From Planctomycetota bacterium (GTDB taxonomy: Bacteria; Planctomycetota; UBA1135; GCA-002686595): a DNA stretch of 64,000 nucleotides. Positions 33,736-43,712 of this stretch are shown here, piece after piece. Within the stretch, counting starts at the first letter, position 1. Every line of letters starts with the position of its first letter. The notes under the pieces were generated by a model. That model had not been told where the DNA came from. It made no database searches and worked only from the letters and a program-made list of their open reading frames with translations. The position numbers were made by a program, and so were the translations under genes. The DNA lies in NCBI GenBank assembly GCA_012960475.1, contig DUBE01000055.1, positions 149,354 through 213,353 of the forward strand, in the 5' to 3' direction.

Positions 33736-36114
33736 ATGAAAAACAATTACGTCCAGAAAGAGACCACGATCGCAGGTAAGCGACTGGTCCTTGAGACCGG
33801 CCAAGTGGCGCGTCAAGCGCACGGTGCGGTCATCGCAACCCTAGGCGACACAAAAGTGTTCGCCGCTGTTGTCGCGGGCAAGCCCCGTGATGACATCGAC
33901 TTTTTCCCCCTGACCGTGGACTACCGCGAGAAGACTGAAGCCGCGGGCAAGATCCCCGGTGGATTCTTCAAGCGTGAGGGCCGGCCGACAACCAAAGAAG
34001 TCCTGACCATGCGCATGATCGATCGCTCGATTCGCCCCATGTTCACCGACGGCTTTAAGGGTGAGGTTCAGTTGATGAGCCACGTCCTGCAATACGACGG
34101 GGTCAACAACCCCGATGTGCTGGCAATGATTGCCTCCTTTGCGGCCATCCGCATCGGTGGCTTGCCTTTTGAGACCACCATGGCCGCCACCCGCGTGGCG
34201 CATATTGATGGTGAGCTCTGCGTGTTCCCCGACGACGACCGTCGCCGCGAGGACAGCCGCCTGGATCTGGTGGTCGCTGGTCACAACGACGGTGTCTGCA
34301 TGGTGGAGAGTTCCGCCAAGGAACTGACCGAGCCCGAGATGCTGGATGCACTCGAGCTGGGTCACAACACCATCAACGAGATCATCGAAGCGGTGAACGA
34401 CTTTGTGTCTGAAGCTGGCAAACCCGCCATGGAATTCACCTCGCCCGTCAAGGATGAGGCTATGTGGTCCACGGCAGCCAACTACAAGGACCAGCTTTTG
34501 ACAGCCCTTGCCACCGACGGCAAGGCTGAGCGCAACGCTGCAGTCAAGGCCGTGCGTAACGAGTTCGTGGAAGCGGCTCTAGCGGGCGTGTCCGACGACG
34601 ACAACGCCGCCCAGACCAAGGCTGCTAAGACGGTCTTCCATGACTTCCAGCGCGATGTGGAGCGTGACAAGATCCTTTCGGGTCAGCGTTCTGATGGCCG
34701 TGCTACGGACGAGATCCGCGAGATCACCATCGTTCCGGACTTTGTTCCCCGACAGCACGGTTCCGTGCTCTTCACCCGTGGTGAGACCCAGGCTTTGGTC
34801 TCGGCTACCCTGGGTACCCCGGACGATGAGCTGATCATCGACGGTGTCGAGAAGGAATACCGCAAGCCGTTTTACCTGCATTACAACTTCCCTCCCTATT
34901 CCGTCGGTGAAACCCGGCGCTTTATGGGACCTGGAAGACGTGAGATTGGTCACGGCATGCTGGCAGAGCGCGCTCTGCAGAACATCCTGCCCTCCAAGGA
35001 CCGTTTTCCTTACACCGTGCGCATCGTCTCGGACATCACCGAGTCGAACGGTTCCTCGTCAATGGCTTCGGTCTGCGGCGGTTGCCTGGCAATGATGTGC
35101 GCGGGCGTGCCCGTGTCTCAGCCAATTGCCGGTATCGCAATGGGACTTGTCAAGGAGGGCGACCGGGAAGCAATCCTGAGCGACATTCTTGGTTCTGAAG
35201 ACCACAACGGCGACATGGATTTCAAGGTTGCTGGTTCAGGCGTTGGCATCACTGCCCTGCAGATGGACATCAAGGTCAAGGGCGTTACCCGCGATCTCCT
35301 GGAGCGTGCGCTTGAGCAGGCCAAGGATGGTCGCGTGCACATTCTGAAGAAGATGTTGGAGGCCGTTGACGCCCCCCGCGGCGATGTGAGTGAGTTTGCT
35401 CCCCGCAGCGAACACATCAAGATTCCCGCCGAGAAGATTGGCTTCTTGATCGGCCCTGGTGGCAAGAACATCAAAGCCTTGCAGGCTGACTACGAAGTCA
35501 AGGTCACAATCCTTGACGACGATGGCAACGTGCAGATCTTCGGTGTGGATTCGGTCAAGGTGAAAGCCTGTCGTGATCAGATCCAGGGCTCGACCCAGAA
35601 CCCCGAGATTGGTGATAAGTTCACCGGCACGGTGCGCAGCATTCGTGACTTTGGTGCCTTCATCGAGATCCTGCCAGGTGTGGAGGGTCTCTGCCATGTG
35701 TCCGAATTGGACGTGGGCTACGTCAGCGAGGTCAGTGATGTGATCTCCATGGGCGACGAGGTCGAAGTGGAAGTGATCAACGTGGACGATCGTGGCAAGG
35801 TCAAGGTCAGTCGCAAGGCTGTTCTGATCGCCAACGGCGCAGTTCCCGAGGAAAGGGACGGGCCGGGCCATGAGGAGCGTGGTGATCGTCCCAGTCGTGA
35901 CCGTGGTGACCGTGGTGACCGTGGTGACCGTGGTGACCGTGGTGATCGCGGTGATCGCGGTGATCGCGGTGGACGCGGTGATCGCGGTGATCGCGGTGAT
36001 CGCGGCGGACGCGGTGATCGCGGTGATCGCGGTGGACGCGGTGATCGCGGCGGACGTGACCGCGAGTCGGTCCCCCGGGGCGAAGGCCGCGGACGACCCC
36101 GGCGCGACGACTGA
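33736..36114 (+). CDS. pnp: Polynucleotide phosphorylase with Arg-Gly-Asp-rich tail
   Basis: A 792-residue PNPase, about 80 residues longer than usual. In order: first RNase PH domain (residues about 1-140), helical linker, second RNase PH domain (about 320-540) with catalytic-region sequence [23 protein letters not shown] written here in two parts as [11 protein letters not shown] and [12 protein letters not shown]. Then come a KH domain ([15 protein letters not shown], near 568) and an S1 domain ([30 protein letters not shown], about 628-700). The last 75 residues are mostly repeats of Gly-Asp-Arg and Gly-Gly-Arg. PNPase degrades RNA 3' to 5' with phosphate. The tail probably adds RNA binding, as RGG-type tails do in other proteins. 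Ribosome binding site AGAGGAC near 33723-33729. Confidence 0.97.
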   Translation: MKNNYVQKETTIAGKRLVLETGQVARQAHGAVIATLGDTKVFAAVVAGKPRDDIDFFPLTVDYREKTEAAGKIPGGFFKREGRPTTKEVLTMRMIDRSIRPMFTDGFKGEVQLMSHVLQYDGVNNPDVLAMIASFAAIRIGGLPFETTMAATRVAHIDGELCVFPDDDRRREDSRLDLVVAGHNDGVCMVESSAKELTEPEMLDALELGHNTINEIIEAVNDFVSEAGKPAMEFTSPVKDEAMWSTAANYKDQLLTALATDGKAERNAAVKAVRNEFVEAALAGVSDDDNAAQTKAAKTVFHDFQRDVERDKILSGQRSDGRATDEIREITIVPDFVPRQHGSVLFTRGETQALVSATLGTPDDELIIDGVEKEYRKPFYLHYNFPPYSVGETRRFMGPGRREIGHGMLAERALQNILPSKDRFPYTVRIVSDITESNGSSSMASVCGGCLAMMCAGVPVSQPIAGIAMGLVKEGDREAILSDILGSEDHNGDMDFKVAGSGVGITALQMDIKVKGVTRDLLERALEQAKDGRVHILKKMLEAVDAPRGDVSEFAPRSEHIKIPAEKIGFLIGPGGKNIKALQADYEVKVTILDDDGNVQIFGVDSVKVKACRDQIQGSTQNPEIGDKFTGTVRSIRDFGAFIEILPGVEGLCHVSELDVGYVSEVSDVISMGDEVEVEVINVDDRGKVKVSRKAVLIANGAVPEERDGPGHEERGDRPSRDRGDRGDRGDRGDRGDRGDRGDRGGRGDRGDRGDRGGRGDRGDRGGRGDRGGRDRESVPRGEGRGRPRRDD
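35899..36051 (+). repeat. Tandem 9-bp coding repeats in pnp
   Basis: Seventeen 9-base units in frame. The first five are GACCGTGGT; the other twelve are variants of GATCGCGGT or GGACGCGGT. They encode Asp/Gly-Arg-Gly repeats in the PNPase tail. Exact copies of the first unit argue for recent slippage or unequal recombination, so the tail length may vary between strains. Confidence 0.9.
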
Positions 36115-36460
36115 TTCCCTCAGGATCTCTTGAGTACCAAGGGGCTCCCGGCGCACTAGAACGCGTCGGGGGCCCTTGTTCGTAGTTGCAGGCCTGCGTC
36201 AAAGATGCGTAGAAGCGGGGTTCAGCCTGTAACGCAGAGGGAGCCCCAGGTCCCGCCTGCAACGCTCCAGCGGGGCAGGCAAGAAAACCGTCGATCCCGA
36301 CCCTTCCATCAGCGAGCTTCGGTCTGGTACAACTGGGGCGCGTTCTTGTGGCCCGGACTCTGTATTCGTCCGTGGCAACTGCGCTTCCTTCGGCTTCGGC
36401 ATGGTCCGGTTGGGAGCGCGTGAGCGAGAGCGCACCGGCTCAACACCGCACCCGACCCGG
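36115..36460 (+). other. Region downstream of pnp
   Basis: This 346-base region begins with a likely terminator (36137-36182) and then shows no convincing gene. No tRNA-like cloverleaf, promoter with both boxes, or long repeat was seen. Confidence 0.4.
36137..36182 (+). terminator. Probable rho-independent terminator of rpsO-pnp
   Basis: CAAGGGGCTCCCGGCGC (from 36138) can pair with GCGTCGGGGGCCCTTG (to 36178), with one bulge and a G-T pair, followed by TTCG. The T tract is short, so strength is uncertain. Confidence 0.5.
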
Positions 36461-36955
36461 ATGAATCACTACCAATCAATCCAATTTTTCCGCTCCCGAG
36501 GGGTATTCCGCGCCCCCCTGGCCCTGAGTGTCCTGCTGGGCATGGGGGCGCTGGTTCACGGACTGGCAAGCCCTGCGCTTCCCGCATGTACCCAAGATCA
36601 GCGCGCCGCAGCTCCTGACGATGGTCGGGGTACTCCCTACAAGGTGGAGAAGAGCGACAATCTGTGTGGATTGTCCGAGCCTCGCCAACTTTCCAAACCG
36701 GCCAAAGTGGACTATGCCGCGCTGCTGCAGGCCACCGATGAGTACCGCGAGATGCGCGACAAGAAAATCGACCCCAAGTCTGCCCGCGGGGTCGAGCTGC
36801 ACAACAAGGCCCACAACCGCATCGTCGCTGCCTGTGAGCGGGCACGAGTCAATGCTGGTTACTGTTCTGTGTGGAAGACCATCGCCCGCCGTGACGGCAA
36901 GGCGATCCATGACCTGACCAAAGCGGTCAAGCGTGACCTGGCTGTGGGAGCTTGA
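36461..36955 (+). CDS. Secreted protein of unknown function
   Basis: A 164-residue protein from ATG 36461 with a probable signal peptide (APLALSVLLGMGALVHGLASPALPA, residues about 18-42). The mature part is charged and helical (KKIDPKSARGVELHNKAHNRIVAACERAR) with three conserved-looking Cys residues (in ALPACTQDQ, NLCGLSEP and AACERA/YCSVW). I do not recognise the family. Only 19 bases separate it from the secretin gene that follows, so it may belong to the secretion unit, perhaps as a periplasmic accessory. Confidence 0.65.
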   Translation: MNHYQSIQFFRSRGVFRAPLALSVLLGMGALVHGLASPALPACTQDQRAAAPDDGRGTPYKVEKSDNLCGLSEPRQLSKPAKVDYAALLQATDEYREMRDKKIDPKSARGVELHNKAHNRIVAACERARVNAGYCSVWKTIARRDGKAIHDLTKAVKRDLAVGA

Positions 36956-36974
36956 CCCCTTGAATGCTGCGCCC

Positions 36975-38558
36975 ATGAGTGGCTTCTGTCCAAAGGGTGC
37001 CCGGCGTTTGTCGCTGGTCTTCGCTTTGCTAGGGCTCTTGGCTTGCCGTAGCAATGGGGATGAGGGACTCGGACGGGGCAAACCAATCGACGCAGAGTTG
37101 TTCCAACGCATCTTGGCCGAGGGAACCCTGCGCCCTGTGGATGACTTTGATTCCAATTTGATGCCCTCGGTCACCGAGTTGGAGCGGCTGGAGCTGGAGC
37201 GAAAAATCAAGGCGCTGCAAGATTCCAATCCTTCCGGGCAGGCGCCATTCGTCGTAGACGAAACAACCCCAGAAGGGGAGAACCCCTCGCTCAGCGAAGC
37301 CGATGACATTCAGCCAGCCGGAGAGTTCGATGAAGGAATCGACGATGGGTTTGGCGACTTGGCTGACCTGATCTCCGCTGGCGATCAAGCCACCGGCGAG
37401 ACGCCAATCAGTGCCTATCTGGAATTCGGCTCCCAGATCCATGTCTACAAGAGCGGCCTCGTCATGAAGCCCTACTCCTTTCCCCTTGGGATTGGCGCCA
37501 AGGCACTGGAATTGCTGACCACCTACGGGGATTTTCCAATCCACGCTGCGGGCACCAACGGCGAGGGGCTTCCGGCCGCGGGTGCCGAGCAGCCCCTCGA
37601 CTCGGTGGTGCTGGACCTGCGCACAGATTGGTCCGTGGAGGCTTGGAGCGATCCACGCAAGCCTGGCCTGCAATCTCCGACCCCGGTCAAGCTGGGGGAC
37701 CTCCTGATCGTGACCGCCCAGCCGGATGTGCTGAGGGAGGTCGAGCATTTCATCCGTATCTTCCTGGAGCAGGTCACCCAGATCGAGATCGAGGCCAAAA
37801 TCGTCGAGGTCTCCACTTCCGATGTCTTCGACTTTGGCATCAAGCCCCTGAATGACACCACACCGATTTTCGCCTTGCCCAACTCGGGCGGCCTGGTGCG
37901 TTCGATGGACTATTCCTTCGGCAATACGGTCAACGGCACGGAGGCCCTCTTCAATGTAGGTGCGGTCTTCGACGGCGTGGCGTTCAACGCCCTGCTTGAA
38001 CTGGTCAGCACCGAAGAAAATGTGCAGATCATCTCGCGCCCAAAGGTTGTTGCCCGTTCCGGGGGACGCGCAGAGATCGTCAATACCACCCAGATCCCTT
38101 TCTTTGATGTGCGCAATATCAACGCCAACGGGACTTTCACAACCGGCATCACCTACAAGCCCGTGGGCGTGCAGATGTATGTGGTGCCCTGGGTGGTGGG
38201 TCGGGACACGGTGGTGCTGAACATTGATATTGAGGTCTCGGCCAAGACCGGTACGGCAGTGGCCTTCACCCAGGGAGGGTCATCCTCCAGCACTGCGGTG
38301 GTCACCGTGCCCGAGATCTCCCAGCGCCGGGCCACCACAATTGTGCGTCTGGAGCCTGGTCAAGCGGTGGTTCTGGGTGGCCTGATCAGCGAAAGGACCC
38401 TTGAGCGCGAGAGCAAGATCCCGATCCTGGGGGACATTCCGATCCTGGGAAACCTCTTCAAAAGCAAGTTCAAGGAGAAGCAGCAGACCAATGTGCTGTT
38501 CTACATCCGTCCGCGCGTCCTCCAGGGAGGGGACTTGAACGCGGGTTTCAGAGACTGA
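36975..38558 (+). CDS. Secretin-family lipoprotein (GspD/PilQ type)
   Basis: A 527-residue protein from ATG 36975 with a lipobox (FALLGLLAC). An acidic N-terminal region is followed by an N-domain-like module (PTPVKLGDLLIVTAQPDVLREVEHFI) and the secretin core: VSTEENVQIISRPKVVARSGGRAEI, then VVLGGLISERTLERESKIPILGDIP, ILGNLFKSKFK and the final VLFYIRPRVL. Secretins form the outer-membrane channel of type II secretion or type IV pili. The protein is shorter than a full GspD and has few N domains. A GspK-like gene lies downstream at 40631, so a type II system is likely; the ATPase and other pseudopilins must be encoded elsewhere. Confidence 0.9.
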   Translation: MSGFCPKGARRLSLVFALLGLLACRSNGDEGLGRGKPIDAELFQRILAEGTLRPVDDFDSNLMPSVTELERLELERKIKALQDSNPSGQAPFVVDETTPEGENPSLSEADDIQPAGEFDEGIDDGFGDLADLISAGDQATGETPISAYLEFGSQIHVYKSGLVMKPYSFPLGIGAKALELLTTYGDFPIHAAGTNGEGLPAAGAEQPLDSVVLDLRTDWSVEAWSDPRKPGLQSPTPVKLGDLLIVTAQPDVLREVEHFIRIFLEQVTQIEIEAKIVEVSTSDVFDFGIKPLNDTTPIFALPNSGGLVRSMDYSFGNTVNGTEALFNVGAVFDGVAFNALLELVSTEENVQIISRPKVVARSGGRAEIVNTTQIPFFDVRNINANGTFTTGITYKPVGVQMYVVPWVVGRDTVVLNIDIEVSAKTGTAVAFTQGGSSSSTAVVTVPEISQRRATTIVRLEPGQAVVLGGLISERTLERESKIPILGDIPILGNLFKSKFKEKQQTNVLFYIRPRVLQGGDLNAGFRD

Positions 38559-38984
38559 CGAGTCGTCTGCGCAGATTGGCAGACGGAAAGCTGTCGCTGC
38601 AGGGAACTCAGAGGAGGCAGTTCAGGCTGTCTCAGTCTGATCTCAGAGTTTGATTCCAGGACCAGGTGGTCGATTCGGGGATTGGCGTCTTGATTTGATC
38701 CCGATTGGAGTTCATTCGGGTGTGTCTGGCTTCTCGCGCTCTGCAGGGCGGTTGTATGTCTCATAACCGAACGCTTGGAGGGCCAGACTCAATCGGAGTT
38801 TGTGCTTGGGCGTATTCAAAGCGAGACACCGTGGCCCCCAGGCCGTTGCGGGGAATCGGGAGTTGCCGCACGGTTGGGTTGTGCCAAAGGGCTCTGAATT
38901 TGTTTTCAGCCGATTGCCACTCCCTTTTTCCCTGAACTCCGCCCGATCACGGGCACCTCCTTCTCCCAAACCTGTATCTCTTCC
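38559..38984. other. Intergenic region between secretin and secreted protein genes
   Basis: These 426 bases contain a hairpin just after the secretin stop (CGTCTGC at 38564-38570 with GCAGACG at 38579-38585; no T tract). I see no gene, RNA or clear promoter in the remainder. The base composition is a little less GC-rich than in the flanking genes. Confidence 0.4.
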
Positions 38985-40187
38985 ATGGATCTTTCCCTTA
39001 CTCTCAAGCGAGCATCCCTAGCTGGCATCATGCTGACCCTTTGCGGATCAGTGGCAGCCCAGGGCTTGACCGCCATTTTGGCCGACGGTACGGCCTTGAC
39101 CATTAGACAACCCTTGAAGGCATTTACCACTGAAGGCGCGGTTTTTCACCTTGACGCTGCCACAAGGGAGATCTTTGTCACCGGGATAGCTGTGACTGTC
39201 CCGGCGTCAGTTGATGGCGGAGTGGTTGCAATCGGCGGTACCAGCGATGGCGCTGGGGGCGAAATCACGGCTGCGACTTTCGACCGTCTGCTAGACGAGA
39301 ATGCCCAACCCACCGGCCGTGACGCAATTGGCGCTTTCAGCGGAGCTGCCCGTTCAATCTACGCCACTGACCGTGCCGACATGGGCGATGCCCGCGTTGC
39401 GGGCCGAATTCAGGCCCAATACCTCGCCCAGCGTGACGCGGCTGCGGCTGTGCACCCCAGCTTTGTAATGCCCAGCGGACCCACCGCATATCCCGCTATG
39501 GCGGGGGGCACATGCAAGTCTGCGGGCCATGTCTACGTAGACCTTGCCGGTAACCCTTACTACATCCCCGACATCGAAGTTGTGATCGAATTGTCGGAGA
39601 ACGTTGTTGGCGGAGAGGTTACATCTTCGGACCAAGCAACTGGAACCTTCATGATTGGCAATATGCTGGTCATGCTCAACAAGGACCCCCGCTTTACGGC
39701 TGATGTTATTGGTCTCGGAGGTTCGATCATTCCGACCAGCGTGCTCTGGGCCGAATTGGCGGCTAACCCGAATGCGCAACTTGATGTGGTCGGTCACATG
39801 ATCGGCGAACACTTCATGTACGCACAGTGGCTCGAGACCGAGTTCATTGATGTCACAGCTCCTCCGACGATCACCGCAGAGCAGTGGCTCTTCCGTGACG
39901 ACGCGGATCGCATCCGCTTCCGTGGCTTCCTCGACAAGCCTCTTGATGAGACCCTCAACAACGGTACGCTCCTGACCCTGCATGTACAGTTCAGGAACGG
40001 CGCGGTTACACTGCTTGACCGGGTAGAAGCCCTTGTCATCGACCCCTTGTCCGGAATGGGCCAGTACCGGGTTCGCAGCCGCGATGAAGTGAACGTCTCC
40101 CTCGTGGACACGGTCGAAATGTACGCCACGGATTCCTCCGGGGCTGTAGTGACCAGTTCTACCTGGTTGCGCGTTGACGTGGAGTGA
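38985..40187 (+). CDS. Secreted protein of unknown function
   Basis: A 400-residue protein from ATG 38985 with a signal peptide (cleavage probably after SVAAQ). The mature part is rich in beta strands and small residues, with motifs such as GTFMIGNMLVMLNKDPRF, VVGHMIGEHFMYAQWLET and a C-terminal stretch of strands ending STWLRVDVE. One Cys is present in the mature part (GGTCKSAGHVYVD). I do not recognise a family. A strong terminator follows directly, so the gene is transcribed separately from the GspK-like gene downstream. It lies between two type II secretion genes and could be a secreted substrate. Confidence 0.7.
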   Translation: MDLSLTLKRASLAGIMLTLCGSVAAQGLTAILADGTALTIRQPLKAFTTEGAVFHLDAATREIFVTGIAVTVPASVDGGVVAIGGTSDGAGGEITAATFDRLLDENAQPTGRDAIGAFSGAARSIYATDRADMGDARVAGRIQAQYLAQRDAAAAVHPSFVMPSGPTAYPAMAGGTCKSAGHVYVDLAGNPYYIPDIEVVIELSENVVGGEVTSSDQATGTFMIGNMLVMLNKDPRFTADVIGLGGSIIPTSVLWAELAANPNAQLDVVGHMIGEHFMYAQWLETEFIDVTAPPTITAEQWLFRDDADRIRFRGFLDKPLDETLNNGTLLTLHVQFRNGAVTLLDRVEALVIDPLSGMGQYRVRSRDEVNVSLVDTVEMYATDSSGAVVTSSTWLRVDVE

Positions 40188-40630
40188 TCCCCAGAGGACA
40201 GACTGAGGTCTGTTTCTGTGCAGGGAATGCGACCCGGAGCAGTGATCTGCTCCGGGTCGCGTCCTTTTGTAGAACCTGGATGCGCGCGGAATATTTCCAC
40301 CCGTGGCAGGTCTCTTCCCGACGGCATGCTTGGGGCGCCGGCTGCCTGGGGGTACCTGTCAGCCGAAGAGTGAACCCCGGCCATTTGACCTTCAACTCCA
40401 CCTGCTTGGTGGATGTGGCCGTTTGGGAGGCCTCTCGTGATCCCCTTGGATCAGGTCGATATTCTCCAGCCTCGCCCAGGGGGGTCCTGGCCCCAGGAGA
40501 CCGTCCGCAGCTGGATTCCTGCTGCGCGCTGCCTGCGCGTTGACAAAGGACTTTCCGCCCTCCGGGATACGTCTGGGCTGGACGGCGATTACCATGGGAA
40601 GAACGCCCCTGCCTGGGCGTCCCCTTCTTG
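40188..40630 (+). other. Intergenic region with terminator and possible promoter
   Basis: The 443-base gap begins with the terminator at 40229-40267. A perfect -35 box TTGACA at 40540-40545 is followed by GATACG at 40566-40571, but the 20-base spacer is long; it could serve the GspK-like gene at 40631. No credible gene is visible between. Confidence 0.4.
40229..40267 (+). terminator. Rho-independent terminator
   Basis: A perfect 14-bp stem, GCGACCCGGAGCAG (40229-40242) and CTGCTCCGGGTCGC (40247-40260), with a TGAT loop and a following GTCCTTTT. It ends the transcript of the secreted protein gene at 38985-40187. Confidence 0.88.
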
Positions 40631-41998
40631 ATGCAGCCTCTGCGACCCAGACCCGATGCCAGCCGCCGAGGAGCAGCTTTGATGCTGTCGTTCCTGGTGC
40701 TGATCGTGATCCTGATGATCTGCTACCAGATTGCGCGCACCACCGGCACCGATCGCATCGAGGCCCAGCGCACCCAGACCCTGACGGCCATGGACTACGC
40801 CATCAGCTCGGCCTTCTTGCAGGTGACCGAGGACTTGCTTGCGGATGTGGAAGCCGAGGCTGGAGAAGAGGCTGCTGGAGGCGTGGGGGTGGATCCCATG
40901 GGGGCCGCTGGTGCCGGCTTCGGGGGTGGTGGTGATGCTGCTGAAGCGGGGACTGAGTCCTCCGCTGGCACCGGTGCGTCTGACTCCCAGATGGATCCTT
41001 GGGCCACACCTCAAGTGACCATGATCGGTGAGCAAGAGGTGCGCATCCTGGTGGTGGACGAAGACCGCAAGTTCAATGTGCTCAACATGCTGGTGGAGGA
41101 CGAGGAAGAAGCGGAAGAGAACCGTGAGATCGTTGCCCGCATACTGGACAACTGCCGCGAGGGAACTCTGGCAGACATCAACCGCGGGGACGCGGACATG
41201 ATGGTACGCGCCATGTACGAGCACTTCACCAGGCGGTCGGATTCGCTCTTGCCCAAACCGAATCTCTTGTCCGATGGGGATGATCCTGAACCGGACCAGC
41301 CCTCCATGCCCCTCAGCCTGCGCGAAGTGGTCGTGCTGGAGCCCTTCCAGGAACAGCATTTCATGGATTTCTTTGACGCGGACGGGGAGCGTGTTCATTC
41401 CATCGATCAGTTCCTGACTATTTGGACTTCGCCCGCCACTTTTACGGCACCCGACGCCGTGGGGGGCTATGAGGTCAATGTCAACACCGCTCCCTTGGCC
41501 GTACTAGCCGCTCTCTTTGATTCTCGTGCGGTGGACTCGCGCCTTTGGGACGAGGTCCTGGCGTACCGCAACGAAGCTGAGGAGCTCGATCAGGACGAGG
41601 AAGAAATTGAGCCTACTTTTGATGAGTTCGGCAATGAAGTGGTGCAGAAAAAGTACTTCGACACTCTGGAGGAGTTGTCAGAGCTGCGTACTTGGGATGT
41701 GCTTGAGGCCGAGGATCAGCAGCCGATCAAGCAACGCTTGATCACATCCAGCAGGGTGTTCTCTATCTATGCTGTGGCTCGTAGATCTACTGCCGCCCAG
41801 CAGAATCAGATCCTGGAATTTGTCGACCGGGCCGAGCGCGAAGAGTATGAGCGCAACTCCACCCACCTCTTGCGCGTGGTGCGCCAGGTGGTCTGGCGAC
41901 AGGAAGCCGACGACGGGGCGGTGATTGTCCCGTTGGTGCATTGGGAGGTCTTGGGTCACGCCCCTCTGGACATTCTCGACTTTCCCGACGATCTATGA
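40631..41998 (+). CDS. GspK-like type II secretion minor pseudopilin
   Basis: A 455-residue protein from ATG 40631 (a TTG lies three bases earlier). The N terminus is a basic stretch followed by a single hydrophobic helix (ALMLSFLVLIVILMICYQIA), as in pseudopilins of the K type. The central part has a Gly/Ala/Glu-rich insertion (residues about 70-110). The conserved GspK core appears in RILVVDEDRKFNVLNML and in GGYEVNVNTAPLAVLAALF (near residue 285), a helix-hairpin-helix-like segment typical of GspK. GspK caps the pseudopilus tip together with GspI and GspJ, which are not in the window. Its stop overlaps the next start (ATGA). Confidence 0.85.
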   Translation: MQPLRPRPDASRRGAALMLSFLVLIVILMICYQIARTTGTDRIEAQRTQTLTAMDYAISSAFLQVTEDLLADVEAEAGEEAAGGVGVDPMGAAGAGFGGGGDAAEAGTESSAGTGASDSQMDPWATPQVTMIGEQEVRILVVDEDRKFNVLNMLVEDEEEAEENREIVARILDNCREGTLADINRGDADMMVRAMYEHFTRRSDSLLPKPNLLSDGDDPEPDQPSMPLSLREVVVLEPFQEQHFMDFFDADGERVHSIDQFLTIWTSPATFTAPDAVGGYEVNVNTAPLAVLAALFDSRAVDSRLWDEVLAYRNEAEELDQDEEEIEPTFDEFGNEVVQKKYFDTLEELSELRTWDVLEAEDQQPIKQRLITSSRVFSIYAVARRSTAAQQNQILEFVDRAEREEYERNSTHLLRVVRQVVWRQEADDGAVIVPLVHWEVLGHAPLDILDFPDDL

Positions 41999-43596
41999 GC
42001 CCGCCGGCGCGCTCAAGGGGAGCCGAGAGTCCCGACCCCGTGCGGCGCATGGTATTCCACCACCTTCTGGCGGCCACCGCTGAGGAGATGGGCGAGTCCC
42101 TGATGCGGGCGGCCTTCTCTCCCAACATCCGCGAGCGCCGGGACTTTTCTTGCGCTCTGTTTGATGCCTCCGGCGAGATGATCGCCCAGGCTGCGCACCT
42201 GCCAGTGCACCTGGGTTCCGCGCCCCTCTCCCTCAAGGCAGTGATGGAGGACCTGGTATTGCAGCCCGGGGATCTGGCCCTGGTCAACGATCCTTATCGG
42301 GGGGGTACGCACCTGCCGGATCTGACTGTTGTGGCGGGTGTTTTTGCGCCAAGGGAATCTACCCCGCGCTTCTATTGTCTGAATCGTGCACACCACGCGG
42401 ACATTGGCGGTGCGCACCCGGGTTCCATGGCACCGGCTGAAGACATTCACGGGGAGGGCCTGCGCATTCCGCCTTTGCTGTTGGTGCGTCGGGGCAGGAT
42501 CGATTCAGCCGTGTTGGCTCTCTTCTTGGCCAATACACGCGTACCTTCCGAACGCCACGCAGATCTGCTGGCCCAGTGGTCGGCCTGCAGAGTGGGCGTG
42601 GGGCGCATGGAAGATCTGATGGCCGAGTACGGAGCCAATCAACTGTCCGCTCGCTCTCTGGAGTTGATTGACTGGACTGAAGAACGCACTCGCCAAATGC
42701 TGCGTGACTTGCCAAAGGGGGTTTGGCAAGTGGAGGACACTCTGGAGCTGGCCGATGGGGGGGAAGCGGTCCTGCGACTTGAGTGGACCCATCAGCGCAA
42801 CCGCTGTCGCTTTGACTTTTCGGCCAGCGATCCCGCTGTAGCCGATGGCATCAATACGGTGCATGCGGTGGTCCTATCGGCCGTGCACTATTGCTTGCGG
42901 CTCTTGCTGCCAGATGGGACACCCACTAACGGAGGCATAGCCCGTTGCGTCGAAGTCCTGACCCGACCCGGATCCGTGCTCGACGCCAGTTATCCCTCCC
43001 CCGTGGCCGCAGGAAATGTTGAGACCAGTCAGCGCCTTGTGGACCTTGTGCTGGCTGCCCTGCGTTGCGCTTTGCCTGACCTGCTGCCGGCGGCCTCTGC
43101 GGGCACCATGAGCAATCTGACCCTGGGCGCCAGCGACGGAAGCTTCGCCTACTACGAGACCCTGGCCGGTGGCGCTGGTGGTGGTCCAGCCGGTCCTGGC
43201 GCCCACGCGGTGCACACCCACATGACCAACACACGCAATACTCCGGTGGAGGTCTTTGAGCGCGCCGTACCCCTGCGGGTGCTGTCCACCACTGTGCGTC
43301 GAGAATCCGGTGGCGCGGGCATTGCTCCGGGGGGCGATGGAATCCTGCGTCGGCTTGTGGCCCTGACCCGGGTCAAGCTGGGTTGGAGCGCCCAGCGGCA
43401 GGTGAACGGCCCCCCTGGAGCCTGTGGAGGTCAACCTGGGGAGCCCGGCGGCGCCGAGGTGCGCTGTGGTGGACAGGGCCCGGCGCAGCCCCTGCCCGGT
43501 CAGGTGGCTCTTTGGTTGAATCCGGGGGACGAGCTTTGTGTGCGCACGCCGGGGGGCGGCGGACATGGCCGAAGCGTCGCCAAGAAGAAGAGATAG
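41995..43596 (+). CDS. Hydantoinase B/5-oxoprolinase-type protein (HyuB)
   Basis: A 533-residue HyuB-family protein from ATG 41995, overlapping the GspK stop. Signatures include LLAATAEEMGESLMRAAFSPNIRERRDFSCALFD written across residues 22-55, DLALVNDPYRGGTHLPDLTV, NRAHHADIGGAHPGSM with probable metal ligands, and a C-terminal NPGDELCVRTPGGGGHG. The family hydrolyses N-carbamoyl or cyclic amide substrates with ATP, usually with a HyuA partner, or carboxylates acetone-like substrates. No HyuA gene is present in the window. The overlap with a secretion gene is probably not functional linkage but operon rearrangement. Confidence 0.9.
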   Translation: MSPPARSRGAESPDPVRRMVFHHLLAATAEEMGESLMRAAFSPNIRERRDFSCALFDASGEMIAQAAHLPVHLGSAPLSLKAVMEDLVLQPGDLALVNDPYRGGTHLPDLTVVAGVFAPRESTPRFYCLNRAHHADIGGAHPGSMAPAEDIHGEGLRIPPLLLVRRGRIDSAVLALFLANTRVPSERHADLLAQWSACRVGVGRMEDLMAEYGANQLSARSLELIDWTEERTRQMLRDLPKGVWQVEDTLELADGGEAVLRLEWTHQRNRCRFDFSASDPAVADGINTVHAVVLSAVHYCLRLLLPDGTPTNGGIARCVEVLTRPGSVLDASYPSPVAAGNVETSQRLVDLVLAALRCALPDLLPAASAGTMSNLTLGASDGSFAYYETLAGGAGGGPAGPGAHAVHTHMTNTRNTPVEVFERAVPLRVLSTTVRRESGGAGIAPGGDGILRRLVALTRVKLGWSAQRQVNGPPGACGGQPGEPGGAEVRCGGQGPAQPLPGQVALWLNPGDELCVRTPGGGGHGRSVAKKKR

Positions 43597-43712
43597 GGTG
43601 CTTGAGCAGGCCCCCCATTCGGGCGACAATCCTCCCCGCGAGGGGGTCGATCCGCCCTCCGTGATCCCCCACTCCCTGCCCGCCAGGAACCACTCCGTCC
43701 CCCCTTTCCGTC

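Noticed and set aside
35899-36051. Possible CRISPR or satellite array
   Set aside because: Units are 9 bases with no spacers and are in frame with pnp.
35236-36156. Minus-strand frame rich in Thr, Ala and Ile repeats
   Set aside because: It is the reverse reading of the 9-bp repeats in the PNPase tail.
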